From positions 1 to 64,000 of the forward strand of contig JBCCFL010000011.1 in assembly GCA_039029735.1 (NCBI GenBank): a stretch of DNA of 64,000 bases, written 5' to 3'. Below the pieces are notes generated by a model. It saw only the letters and a list, made by a program, of their open reading frames with translations, was not told the DNA's origin and ran no database searches. Positions 7,936 to 15,884 of this stretch are shown here, in pieces. Numbering within the stretch: the stretch's first letter is position 1; every line of letters begins with the position of its first letter. The DNA comes from CADEDH01 sp039029735. GTDB lineage: Bacteria; Actinomycetota; Acidimicrobiia; Acidimicrobiales; SZUA-35. Both the position numbers and the translations under genes were made by a program.

Positions 7936-9577
7936 GAGGGGTCACCATCCTTCCGTTGCGGAACTCGGTGGTGGACGAGCCGACGACCACGATCGAGAAC
8001 ATGTCGACGTCGGCTGGGTCGAGTTCGCCCAGGGTGGTGGTGATTACCGTCTCGCCCGGTCGGGTGGCGTTCACTACCACGCCCACCGGCGTGTGGGCGG
8101 GCCGACCGGTGAGCAGGATCTCCCGTGCCCGTTCCAGCTGCGACGTTCGACGCTGGGACCGGGGGTTGTAGAACGCAACGGCCATGTCGGCCGCCGCAAG
8201 GGCCTCGACCCGGCGCTCGATCACGGGCCATGGCGTGAGGAGATCAGAGAGGCTCACGAGCGCGTGATCGTGAGCCAGCGGGGCGCCGAGGATAGCGGCG
8301 GCCGCCAGGCTCGCCGTCACGCCAGGAACGACATGGATCGGGGGGTTTCCCGCCTCGGCCGCCACCTCGAACACCAGCGTTGCCATCGCGAACACGCCGG
8401 CGTCGCCCGAGCAGACCAGCGCCACCCGCCTGCCCTCGGCAGCATGGCGCGTGGCCGCTCGGCATCGATCCACCTCAGCGCCGATGGGGCTACGGACGAT
8501 CTCCTGGCGGGGGCTGAACAGCCCGGCACACTGATCGACGTAGAACGTGTAGCCGATCACGACATCGGCCGATCGGATGGCGGCGACCGCCTCGGGGGTG
8601 CGATGGCGGGGGTGGCCCGGGCCGAGCCCAACCACGAGAACCTCCCCCTGCGGGTGCCTCCGTCGGGCAACCGACACGGTGGCCGTGGCGCCCTTCTGTT
8701 TCTCGACCACCAGCTCGGCATCAGGTCCAGCAGCGAGCAGCGCTGATGCCTCGCTGACCGAGGCGGTTCCGACCTCGGATCGCACGATGTCGCTCGGGTT
8801 CGGCACCGGAACGCCAGCCAGCTCGGCCGCCCGGAACGCCGTGACCGGAAGCCCTACCGCGGTGACCACAGGATCGGGGGCGCGCCGATCGATCGTGGCG
8901 ACGGCGCCGCACGATGCCCTGGCCAGACCCGCTGTGGCGAGCGCGTCGTCGAGAACGTCGGTCGCAGCATTGGCCGGTGCGTTCGTGGAGGCGCCGATCC
9001 CGATCACCAGTGACGGTGGATGTAGCACCACCTCGCCGGGGGCTGGCGGCCGCACGCGGTCCGTGACCACGATGCGGTGGGCCGAACCGGGCACCGAGGT
9101 TGGCAACGACGGGGGGAGCGGCCAACCGATCTCGTTCTCGATCGTGACGGGCTGACCGTCGAGCATGGCTCGTGTGACGCCAGCGATGTCACCGACGGCG
9201 GCGATGCCGGGAAGGGTGTCGAGGGCGATGGCCTGTCGGCTGTCCGTGGCCGTGGTGATGACGGGCTCGGCATCGAGCAGGGCCGCGACATCAGCGGCGA
9301 GCTCATTGGCGCCGCGGTGGCCTCCACAGATCGGGACGGCGAAACGACCGCTGTCGTCGACGGCGACGACGAATGGATCCTCGTCCTTGTCGCCGAGGAG
9401 CGGACCCACCACGCGAACGGCGATGCCGACCGCGCAGACGAGCACGAATCCATTGACCTCGTGCCACCGGGCCCGAACCGTGTCGGCAAGATCTCCGTGG
9501 AGCGACCCATAGGGGAGCCGCTGCGACAGGTCACGACCGGCCTCGGTGATGGTGACGGCGATGACGGCGTCAGACAC
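7919..9577 (-). CDS. cobJ: CbiG-CobJ fusion: cobalt-precorrin-5A hydrolase / precorrin-3B C17-methyltransferase
   Basis: Residues 1 to about 305 are CbiG-like, with 'HGDLADTVRARW', 'VNGFVLVCAVGIAVRVVGPL', 'GGHRGANELA' and the C-terminal CbiG part 'VIGIGASTNAPANA'. Residues about 312-552 are a SAM methyltransferase of the CobJ/CbiH type, with 'VLVVGLGPGHPRHRTPEAVA', 'VALVCSGDAGVFAMA' and 'VVPGVTASLAAAAILGAP'. Together they contract the ring: CobJ/CbiH methylates C17, and CbiG opens the lactone and releases C2 as acetaldehyde. Start GTG 9577 overlaps the cobL stop by eight bases. The fusion is known in other bacteria. The presence of CbiG argues for an oxygen-independent style of ring contraction. 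Confidence 0.93.
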   Translation of the reverse strand: MSDAVIAVTITEAGRDLSQRLPYGSLHGDLADTVRARWHEVNGFVLVCAVGIAVRVVGPLLGDKDEDPFVVAVDDSGRFAVPICGGHRGANELAADVAALLDAEPVITTATDSRQAIALDTLPGIAAVGDIAGVTRAMLDGQPVTIENEIGWPLPPSLPTSVPGSAHRIVVTDRVRPPAPGEVVLHPPSLVIGIGASTNAPANAATDVLDDALATAGLARASCGAVATIDRRAPDPVVTAVGLPVTAFRAAELAGVPVPNPSDIVRSEVGTASVSEASALLAAGPDAELVVEKQKGATATVSVARRRHPQGEVLVVGLGPGHPRHRTPEAVAAIRSADVVIGYTFYVDQCAGLFSPRQEIVRSPIGAEVDRCRAATRHAAEGRRVALVCSGDAGVFAMATLVFEVAAEAGNPPIHVVPGVTASLAAAAILGAPLAHDHALVSLSDLLTPWPVIERRVEALAAADMAVAFYNPRSQRRTSQLERAREILLTGRPAHTPVGVVVNATRPGETVITTTLGELDPADVDMFSIVVVGSSTTEFRNGRMVTPRGYDA

Positions 9578-10796
9578 GTTGCCCCCACACGAGAAAGACC
9601 GGGTTCTCCGCCTCCAGCCGCAGCTGACCATCCGGCCCGATCGGAACGGCCCGGTTGACGCTCATCTGCACCATCTCACCGGCGGATCCGAGATGATCGG
9701 CGGCTGCGGTCGCCGATCCGAGCGTGGCAAAGGTGGCGGCGATCACCCCACTCGGCCGGAGCCGGCGGTAGGCGGCCTCGAGAACATCGATGCCTCCACC
9801 TCCCACGAACACCCGATCGGGATCGGGGAGATCGTCGAACGCCGCAGGGGCCGCTCCCTCGATCACGCTGACGGCCACCCGGCTGGTGTTGGCTCGTATC
9901 CGCTCGCAGTCATCGGCGTTGCGTTCGATCGCGTACACGCGACACCCCGGAGCCAACCGCGCCGCCTCGATCGCAACACTGCCGCTCGCCGCGCCCACGT
10001 CCCACATGACGGCAGCACCGAACAGATCGAGCTTGCTCAGTGCCGCCGCCCGGATCTCGGGCTTCGTGATCATGCCGGCCCGATGACGGTAGGCGGAGAC
10101 CGGCTGGCCCCAGGCCACGATCGCGTTCGTGGCCAGTGGCTGGGTATCGCTGGTGAGCACCAACACCGACAAGGGGTCGAACGTGCCGTTGGCCAGGCCG
10201 TCCAGGTCCACCCTGGTGATCATCTCGTCGGCTTCGCCCAGCCTCGAACACACAACGGCGTGGCGATGGGTTGCGCCCGCGTCGATGAGGGCAGCCCCGA
10301 CAGCCTGCGGTGGGGTGGACGCCGAAACGAGAACGGCCACCTTCGGTGCGGCGAGAATGTACGGCAGCGCTCGCTCCAACGACCGACCGTGAACCGACAC
10401 GACGGCTGCGTCGTCCCAGTGCACCTTGGCCCTGGCGAAGGCCAGCGCCACCGACGATGGCGCCGGGTGCACCTCGACCGCATCGCCGAACCGGCCGACG
10501 AGCAGCCGTTCGATACCGAAGAAGCCGGGATCGCCGCTGGCCAACATCGTCACCCGGTTGCCTGCAGCCCGCCGCTCCGCGATCAGATCGATCACCTCGT
10601 CGAGCGGACCGAACAGCTCCACCCGCTCGGCCCGGAGCGGGTCGGCCCCCCATACGGATGCGAGCGCATCGTGTTGGCGGGCCGCGCCGACGAGCACGTC
10701 GGCGTCAGCCACGGCCCGCCGTGCACAGGCTCCGAACCAATGACCACCGTGCAGACCGACGACGGCGACTGGAGGCTGGCCGGTCACCTCATCCAT
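9570..10796 (-). CDS. cobL: Precorrin-6Y C5,15-methyltransferase (decarboxylating), CbiE-CbiT fusion
   Basis: The 408-residue protein joins a CbiE-type methyltransferase (about 1-210, with 'VTMLASGDPGFFGI' at 82-95) to a CbiT-type one (about 235-408, with the SAM motif 'DVGAASGSVAIEAARL' at 266-281 and 'GMITKPEIRAAAL'). It methylates C5 and C15 and decarboxylates the acetate side chain at C12. Start ATG 10796 overlaps the cbiD stop by eight bases. Methyl transfer to this substrate requires a prior precorrin-6A reductase (CobK/CbiJ), for which no gene is seen in this window. Confidence 0.95.
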   Translation of the reverse strand: MDEVTGQPPVAVVGLHGGHWFGACARRAVADADVLVGAARQHDALASVWGADPLRAERVELFGPLDEVIDLIAERRAAGNRVTMLASGDPGFFGIERLLVGRFGDAVEVHPAPSSVALAFARAKVHWDDAAVVSVHGRSLERALPYILAAPKVAVLVSASTPPQAVGAALIDAGATHRHAVVCSRLGEADEMITRVDLDGLANGTFDPLSVLVLTSDTQPLATNAIVAWGQPVSAYRHRAGMITKPEIRAAALSKLDLFGAAVMWDVGAASGSVAIEAARLAPGCRVYAIERNADDCERIRANTSRVAVSVIEGAAPAAFDDLPDPDRVFVGGGGIDVLEAAYRRLRPSGVIAATFATLGSATAAADHLGSAGEMVQMSVNRAVPIGPDGQLRLEAENPVFLVWGQRV

Positions 10797-11892
10797 TGGC
10801 GACCTCCTGATCGCCGGCGAAGTCCACCATGAACACCTGCACGGCCAGCTCATCGGCCACATGGGCCTCGCAGCACCCGGCAGCCAGTTGGCAGAGACGA
10901 TCGAGGGGTGCCCGTGCGTCGAGCGCGAGACACACTTCGGCGAAGTGCCGTGCGGTGTTGGTCTCGGTCGCCGCCGCGATCACGGCATCGGAGGCCTGCA
11001 CCTCGCGGGCCACGCGGGCCAACAAGTCGGTGTCGACCTTGCTTCGATGGAAGTGCGTCATCATCACCCCGGCTGCCAGCTTGGCGATCTTGCCGGCCAT
11101 CCCGACGAAGCGCACGGTGCCAATCCCGTGGCCGGCCGCTCGACGCAGAGCGATTCCGGTGAAGTCGCCAACCTCGACGAAGGCCACGGGTGGCAGCTCC
11201 GGCCACACGCGCTGCGACCAGGCGTCACTACGCGATCCGGTGGCCAGTACCACGGTGTCGAGGCCTTGCGCTGCGGCGACATCGATCTGTTGCACCACAC
11301 TCGCCCGGTAGCTCGCAGTGGAGAACGGCTTCACGATGCCTGTCGTTCCCAGGATCGAGATGCCACCAACGATCCCGAGCCTGGCGTTCGACGTCTTCTC
11401 CGCCATCAGCTCGCCGCCGGGGACCGAGATGGTGCATGTGACCGCGTGATCGGTCACCTCGCCGACAGCCCCTCGGATCATTCGGGCTGGCACGGGGTTG
11501 ATGGCTGGTGCCCCGACCGGGAGGCCGAGCCCTGGCTTGGTGACGGTTCCCACCCCGCTTCCGCCACGGAGCGTCACCCGGTCGTGATGGCCGTCTTCAC
11601 CCCACGCGACGTGGGCGGTGATGTGGGCGCCGTCGGTGCAGTCGGGATCGTCGCCTGCGTCCTTGATCACCGCAACCTGGTGCGGGACGGCCGGGTCGAT
11701 GTCGGTCGTCGCGAACGACACCCGCTCGCCCCCGGGCAACGCCACGTCCACCGAGGCGGGGGCTGTGCCGGTCACGAGCCAGGTCGTGGCCGCCTTGGCT
11801 GCCGCCGAGGCGCAGGTACCGGTGGTCCAACCCGTGCGCAGGCCGCGAGCCTGGGCCACGTCGGGCGAGAGTTCAGGTTCCGATGTTGCCAT
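10789..11892 (-). CDS. cbiD: Cobalt-precorrin-5B C1-methyltransferase
   Basis: The 367-residue protein starts at ATG 11892 behind a GAGGGAG site. It has the CbiD signature 'GWTTGTCASAAAKAA' (21-35), the 'DAGDDPDCTDGAHI' region, 'GGSGVGTVTKPGLGLPVGAP', 'VPGGELMAEKTSNARLGIVG' and the 'GTTGIVKPFS' segment. CbiD installs the C1 methyl group after ring contraction in the anaerobic (early cobalt) pathway, where it replaces CobF. No CobF is found here, so CbiD is the probable C1 methylase. It sits ten bases after cobM in the leftward operon. Confidence 0.95.
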   Translation of the reverse strand: MATSEPELSPDVAQARGLRTGWTTGTCASAAAKAATTWLVTGTAPASVDVALPGGERVSFATTDIDPAVPHQVAVIKDAGDDPDCTDGAHITAHVAWGEDGHHDRVTLRGGSGVGTVTKPGLGLPVGAPAINPVPARMIRGAVGEVTDHAVTCTISVPGGELMAEKTSNARLGIVGGISILGTTGIVKPFSTASYRASVVQQIDVAAAQGLDTVVLATGSRSDAWSQRVWPELPPVAFVEVGDFTGIALRRAAGHGIGTVRFVGMAGKIAKLAAGVMMTHFHRSKVDTDLLARVAREVQASDAVIAAATETNTARHFAEVCLALDARAPLDRLCQLAAGCCEAHVADELAVQVFMVDFAGDQEVANG

Positions 11893-11902
11893 CGTCGCTC
11901 CC

Positions 11903-12757
11903 TCAGCCTTGGCCTCGGTTCGACCCGGGCCCCGACGTCGACCCGGCGCGGCGGGCACTCGGCCGGCCGGCCGTCGAACCCGTGTCGGACCGGAGCCGGT
12001 ACGCCGTGGTGAACTCGGGGGCGTAGAGGTGGCTCCTGGCGTCGACTGGGATGTCGGCCAGCACGTCGCCGACCAACACGAGCACCGTCATCGTCGCTCC
12101 GGTCGACCGAATCGTCTCGGCGAGTTGGCCGACGGTTGTGTGGACGATCTGCTGGTCTGGCCAGGTGACGCGGACGAGCACGACGGCCGGGGTGGCGTCG
12201 GTGTAGCCGCTGCCCTCGACCAGTAACTCGGCCTGGAGTTCATCGGGGCGGGCGCCCGAGAGAAACACGGCCATCGTGGTGCCGTTGGGGGCGAAGGCCT
12301 TGACGTCCTCGTTGGCCCGCATCGACGCCTTCGTCCGTCCGGCGAGGCGGGTGTACACGAGGGCCTGGCCTCGTTTGGGAATCGTGAGCTCGCGGCGGAT
12401 CTCGGCGGCTGCGCCGGCCACCGAGGTCACGCCGGGTACGACCTCGAACGCCCGAGCGTTCGCGTGGCACCAGTCGATCTGTTCCTGGATTGCGCCGTAC
12501 ACACTCGGGTCTCCGGAGTGGAGGCGAACGATCGCAGCGTCGACGTTGGCTGCGTAGACGGCGAGCACGTCCTCGAGGGTCATGGTGGCGGAGTCGTGGA
12601 AGGCGGCCTCGGACCGGCAGTGACGCAGCATCGACTCGGGAACGAGCGAGGAAGCCCAGATCACGACGTCGGCCGCAGCCAACCGGTCGGCGCCCCGCAG
12701 CGTGACGAGGTCGTCGGCCCCGGGCCCTGCGCCGACGAAGGAGATCATGCCGGTCAT
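11903..12757 (-). CDS. cobM: Precorrin-4 C11-methyltransferase
   Basis: The 284-residue protein carries the class III methyltransferase motifs 'ISFVGAGPGADDLVTLRGAD' (5-24), 'DVVIWASSLVPESML', 'VRLHSGDPSVYGAIQEQIDW' and 'VVPGVTSVAGAAAEIRRELT', diagnostic of CobM/CbiF. It adds the C11 methyl group. The ATG at 12757 overlaps the cobI stop; ATG 12748 is an alternative. The last ~30 residues form a low-complexity basic tail ('RRAGSTSGPGSNRGQG') not needed by the family and slightly lengthen the protein. Confidence 0.95.
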   Translation of the reverse strand: MTGMISFVGAGPGADDLVTLRGADRLAAADVVIWASSLVPESMLRHCRSEAAFHDSATMTLEDVLAVYAANVDAAIVRLHSGDPSVYGAIQEQIDWCHANARAFEVVPGVTSVAGAAAEIRRELTIPKRGQALVYTRLAGRTKASMRANEDVKAFAPNGTTMAVFLSGARPDELQAELLVEGSGYTDATPAVVLVRVTWPDQQIVHTTVGQLAETIRSTGATMTVLVLVGDVLADIPVDARSHLYAPEFTTAYRLRSDTGSTAGRPSARRAGSTSGPGSNRGQG

Positions 12758-13659
12758 GGGCCTGCCACCGATGCCTCGGTCGGCTGAGGTGTGGGGCCGA
12801 CGCCGTCGGGAGCCGGTGAGATCACGGCACTGAGGTAGGACGCCGGGCGTTCCCGCACGCCGCTCATCGGTCCGATGCGTTCGCCCGGCATCCCCAGGAG
12901 TTCACCGAGCACCGCCCCATCGAGGCGCCCGGCCTGCTCGAGATGATCGGCGATCGCCGGAAGCCGACTGCCACCCTTGTAGAGGATCACCGTGCGAGTG
13001 CGGTCGGCCAGCTCGGCCCGGATCACCTCGGGCGGGGCTGTGGCCGGCAACAGCACCATGGTCTGCTGTTCGTCGGTGAGCATGACGGCGCCGGCCGAGG
13101 CCAGGGCCTGGAAGGCCGTGATTCCGGCCACCGTCTCGACCTCGGTGGCCGGCCGCCGGGCGAGCACGCCGTTCACCACCGACGAAACCGTCGAGTACAC
13201 GTTCGGGTCGCCGAGCGTGATGAACGCGACCTCTTCGCCATCTTCCAGATACCGGGCGACCTGGTCGCACACCGCCGCAAGGGCGGCCGCACGGGCCTCG
13301 TGGTCGGGCTGCATCACGAACACCATGCGTTCCACCACCACGTCGGGGGCTGCGTCTCGTACGATGGCCTCTGCTCGGCCGACCGCCTCGGTCGAGGTGC
13401 ACGGCGCCACCACCCGATCGGCTCGGCGGAGGGCACTGATGGCCTGCTCCGTCACCAGATCCGACGGCCCCGGCCCCACGCCGATGCCAACGAGACGGCC
13501 CGGGATCGGTGGGTCCGTGCGTTGGGGCGGCTCGTCGTGGGCGAGACGTCGCTCGATTGCATCACGGATCAGCTCGGCCTCCGACACACCGGTGCGCTCC
13601 GCGAGCGCGCCCAACCTGTTCTTGAGACTGTCGGGGAGGTACACCGAGGTCTTCCGCAC
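12754..13659 (-). CDS. cobI: CobI precursor-2 C20-methyltransferase with N-terminal ribbon-helix-helix domain
   Basis: The C-terminal ~245 residues are a precorrin-2 C20-methyltransferase ('GRLVGIGVGPGPSDLVTEQA' at 54-73, 'EVAFITLGDPNVYSTVSSVV', 'ETVAGITAFQALASAGAVML'), which adds the C20 methyl group. The N-terminal ~42 residues are unusual: 'KTSVYLPDSLKNRLGALAER' then 'TGVSEAELIRDAIERRLA' match a CopG/Arc-type ribbon-helix-helix (RHH) DNA-binding fold. A Pro-rich linker joins the two. GTG 13659 is chosen because RHH proteins normally begin just before this strand; frames with MPYV repeats further upstream run through a direct repeat instead. This could make CobI a self-regulating enzyme (inference). 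A 10-bp direct repeat lies about 20 bases upstream. Confidence 0.88.
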   Translation of the reverse strand: MRKTSVYLPDSLKNRLGALAERTGVSEAELIRDAIERRLAHDEPPQRTDPPIPGRLVGIGVGPGPSDLVTEQAISALRRADRVVAPCTSTEAVGRAEAIVRDAAPDVVVERMVFVMQPDHEARAAALAAVCDQVARYLEDGEEVAFITLGDPNVYSTVSSVVNGVLARRPATEVETVAGITAFQALASAGAVMLTDEQQTMVLLPATAPPEVIRAELADRTRTVILYKGGSRLPAIADHLEQAGRLDGAVLGELLGMPGERIGPMSGVRERPASYLSAVISPAPDGVGPTPQPTEASVAGP

Positions 13660-13678
13660 GTGGCCCACCCTATCGAGC

Positions 13679-13700
13679 ACGTAGGGCATGACGTAGGGCA
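13679..13700. promoter_or_regulatory. Direct repeat upstream of RHH-cobI, candidate operator
   Basis: The ten-base sequence ACGTAGGGCA occurs twice, at 13679-13688 and 13691-13700, separated by TG, giving a 12-base period. It lies in the 71-base gap between cobB and the probable cobI GTG start. Ribbon-helix-helix proteins often bind tandem or inverted short boxes with about one helical turn spacing, and CobI itself carries such a domain. Binding is inferred; if translation began further upstream this repeat would be coding (MPYVMPYV). Confidence 0.45.
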
Positions 13701-13730
13701 ACGGTTCTGGGGCCCCACGTGGGCGCCGTT

Positions 13731-15110
13731 TCAGCTCCGCGGTGCGATCCGTCGCGTGCCCGCCGAGGTGGCGCAGGCGGCAACGAAACGGGAGGCCACC
13801 TCGGGCCGTGCGCCCAGGTGCTGGTGGAGGTACGTGGCGAGGAGGGTTGGCGTGGCGAACCCCTCGACGCGATCGCTGAACCGAGATCGGAGTCGGAGTG
13901 CGTCGCCGGAGGGCTCGGCGGTCGAGTAGTGGAACTCGTGGCCCCGCACCACGGCTCCTGCCGCCACGACGGGGTTGTCCCGCACGGCGGTGGCGTGGCG
14001 ATACCCGAGGGTGAGCCGGTCAGTCATGCGAACCGTGGTGTCGATCGCCTGGGCCATCGGCCTGCCATCGAGCGACTGGGCGAGCCACCCGAGCCCGCCG
14101 CACTCGGCCCAGGTGACCAACCCCTGGGCGACCCGTGATGCGACGTCGGCGAGGAGCGCGGTGTTGTCGGCCAGCGGGCCGGCGTACACCTCGGGGAACC
14201 CACCGCCGATGATGAGGCCGTCGATCTGATCCGGGAGCCGGTCATCTCCGAGTGGATCGAATGCGACGATCTCGGCCCCTGCCGCGGCGAGGGCCTCCAC
14301 GTTGTCGCGGTACATGAAGGTGAACGCTCGTCCGCCTGCCACCGCAATCCGGGGTGGTCGCCCGTGAGGCGTCGGCTGGTGAGGTTCAGGCACGGGCTCC
14401 GCGGTGCGAACGGGCGCGCTGTCGGCCACACGACGAATGCGATCGAGGTCGCACCCCGCGCTGATCGCCGCGCCGAGCCGGGTGAGCGCGGCTTCGATCT
14501 CGGCTGGGCGCTCATCGACAGGCACCAGTCCGAGATGCCGATCCCGCCAGGCGAACGCATCGTCCCGCCCGATCGAACCGAGCACGGGCATCCCGATCGT
14601 GTCGAGCGCCTCGACGAGCAGCGTTCGATGATGCGCGCTGCCCACCCGATTCAGAATCACGCCAGCCAGTCGGAGGTCGGGCCTGTGGTCGCGGAATCCT
14701 CGCACGAGGGCTGCGACCGAGGCCGACATCGCTGCACCGTCAACCACGAGCACCACCGGGGCATCGATGAGGGCGGCCACGTCGGCCGTGCTCGACGGTG
14801 ATCCGTCGACGGCGCCGTCGAACAGGCCCATCACGCCCTCGACGATCAACAGATCCGAACCCGCGGCCGCCCGCGCCGCCAGCGGCGCCATCGCATCCAC
14901 CCCGCACAACCACGGGTCGAGGTTGCGTGGGGCGCGGCCCGTTGCGAGGGCGTGGTAGCCGGGGTCGATGAAGTCGGGACCCACCTTGGCGGACGCGACC
15001 GTGACGCCCGCGGCGCGGAACGCGGCCATCAGGCCCGTAGCCACCGTGGTCTTCCCCACCCCCGAGTGCGTGCCGGCAATGACGAACCGGGGGCCCAGTT
15101 GCGCCGTCAT
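13731..15110 (-). CDS. cobB: Cobyrinate (hydrogenobyrinate) a,c-diamide synthase
   Basis: The 459-residue enzyme amidates the a and c side chains of the corrin ring using ATP and glutamine. The Walker A-like motif is 'AGTHSGVGKTTVATGLMAAF' (12-31), followed by 'SAKVGPDFIDPGYHALATGR' and 'VEGVMGLFDG', characteristic of CobB/CbiA. The C-terminal glutaminase domain has Cys337 in 'WAECGGL' and a late His in 'VRGHEFHYS'. The Start is ATG 15110. The gene follows cobO by 25 bases and precedes RHH-cobI. Whether it acts on the cobalt-free or cobalt-bound ring cannot be told from sequence. Confidence 0.95.
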   Translation of the reverse strand: MTAQLGPRFVIAGTHSGVGKTTVATGLMAAFRAAGVTVASAKVGPDFIDPGYHALATGRAPRNLDPWLCGVDAMAPLAARAAAGSDLLIVEGVMGLFDGAVDGSPSSTADVAALIDAPVVLVVDGAAMSASVAALVRGFRDHRPDLRLAGVILNRVGSAHHRTLLVEALDTIGMPVLGSIGRDDAFAWRDRHLGLVPVDERPAEIEAALTRLGAAISAGCDLDRIRRVADSAPVRTAEPVPEPHQPTPHGRPPRIAVAGGRAFTFMYRDNVEALAAAGAEIVAFDPLGDDRLPDQIDGLIIGGGFPEVYAGPLADNTALLADVASRVAQGLVTWAECGGLGWLAQSLDGRPMAQAIDTTVRMTDRLTLGYRHATAVRDNPVVAAGAVVRGHEFHYSTAEPSGDALRLRSRFSDRVEGFATPTLLATYLHQHLGARPEVASRFVAACATSAGTRRIAPRS

Positions 15111-15135
15111 TCGACGCCCCACAGCGATCGCACGG

Positions 15136-15657
15136 TCAGTACTCGATGCCCTTCATCGCCTTGATGCCCCGCTCGTAGGCGTGCTTGACCTTGTGCATCT
15201 CGGTGACGGTGTCGGCGATGTCGATCAGTTCCTGCGGGCAGCCGCGACCGGTGATCACCACGTTCGTTCCCTCCGCCCTGTTCGTCACGCCCTCCACCAC
15301 CTCGGCCACGTCCACCCAGCCGTACTTCATGGTGTAGGTGAGTTCGTCGAGGATCAGGAGTTGGTAGTCGCCACTGGCGAGCTTCTCCTTCGCCACAGCC
15401 CAGGCATGACGGCCCTTGGCGATGGTCTCGTCCATGTCGGTGGATTCCCACGTGAACCCGTCGCCCAGCGCGTGCCACTCGATCCCCAGGTGATCGGCCA
15501 GCTTCCGCTCGCCAATCTTCCACTTGCCGCTCTTGACGAACTGGACCACGCCGACGTTCCAGCCCCGCGCCCAGCCCCGCGACATCACCCCGAAGGCGGC
15601 TGAGGACTTCCCCTTGCCGTCACCGGTGTTGACGAGAACGATCGATGGTCGGGCCAT
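15136..15657 (-). CDS. cobO: Cob(I)yrinic acid a,c-diamide adenosyltransferase
   Basis: The 173-residue protein is a typical CobO/BtuR/CobA(Salmonella)-type corrinoid adenosyltransferase. It has the Walker A-like 'NTGDGKGKSSAAFG' (10-23), 'GWNVGVVQFVKSGKW', 'LLILDELTYTMKYGWVD' and 'VVITGRGCPQELIDIADTVT'. It transfers the adenosyl group of ATP to the reduced cobalt. It is the first gene of the leftward cobalamin operon. The 227 bases upstream are shared with the riboswitch leader of the rightward operon, so both operons fire from one control region. Confidence 0.96.
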   Translation of the reverse strand: MARPSIVLVNTGDGKGKSSAAFGVMSRGWARGWNVGVVQFVKSGKWKIGERKLADHLGIEWHALGDGFTWESTDMDETIAKGRHAWAVAKEKLASGDYQLLILDELTYTMKYGWVDVAEVVEGVTNRAEGTNVVITGRGCPQELIDIADTVTEMHKVKHAYERGIKAMKGIEY

Positions 15658-15726
15658 GGTCGACAGTCTGGCCGGTTTGGGCGGGGATCACCCTCCGCGT
15701 GCTCCGCTGACCCCCTCACCGGTACA

Positions 15727-15842
15727 GTCGATCCGTCGAGGTGGGGAACCCGGTGCGAATCCGGGGCTGTCCCGCAACTGTGACGAGCACGTCGTGCCAT
15801 GGGGCGCAACATCAGCTCGGAGCCAGATCGCCACCTCGGTCG
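15727..15842 (+). ncRNA. Cobalamin riboswitch
   Basis: The conserved core is present: 'GGGAACCCGGTGCGAATCCG' then 'GGGCTGTCCCGCAACTGTGA' (about 15744-15783), and the B12 box AGCCAGATCGCC at 15821-15832. A closing helix can form between CGAGGTGG (15737-15744) and CCACCTCG (15831-15838), eight perfect pairs. It lies 42 bases upstream of the cobQ start on the same strand, so it should repress cobQ-cobN-chlID-cbiX when adenosylcobalamin is plentiful. No equivalent was seen on the opposite strand leading into cobO. Confidence 0.93.
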
Positions 15843-15884
15843 CTGTGCGATGAACCACAGGCCACGAGGATGGAGACAACCTGC

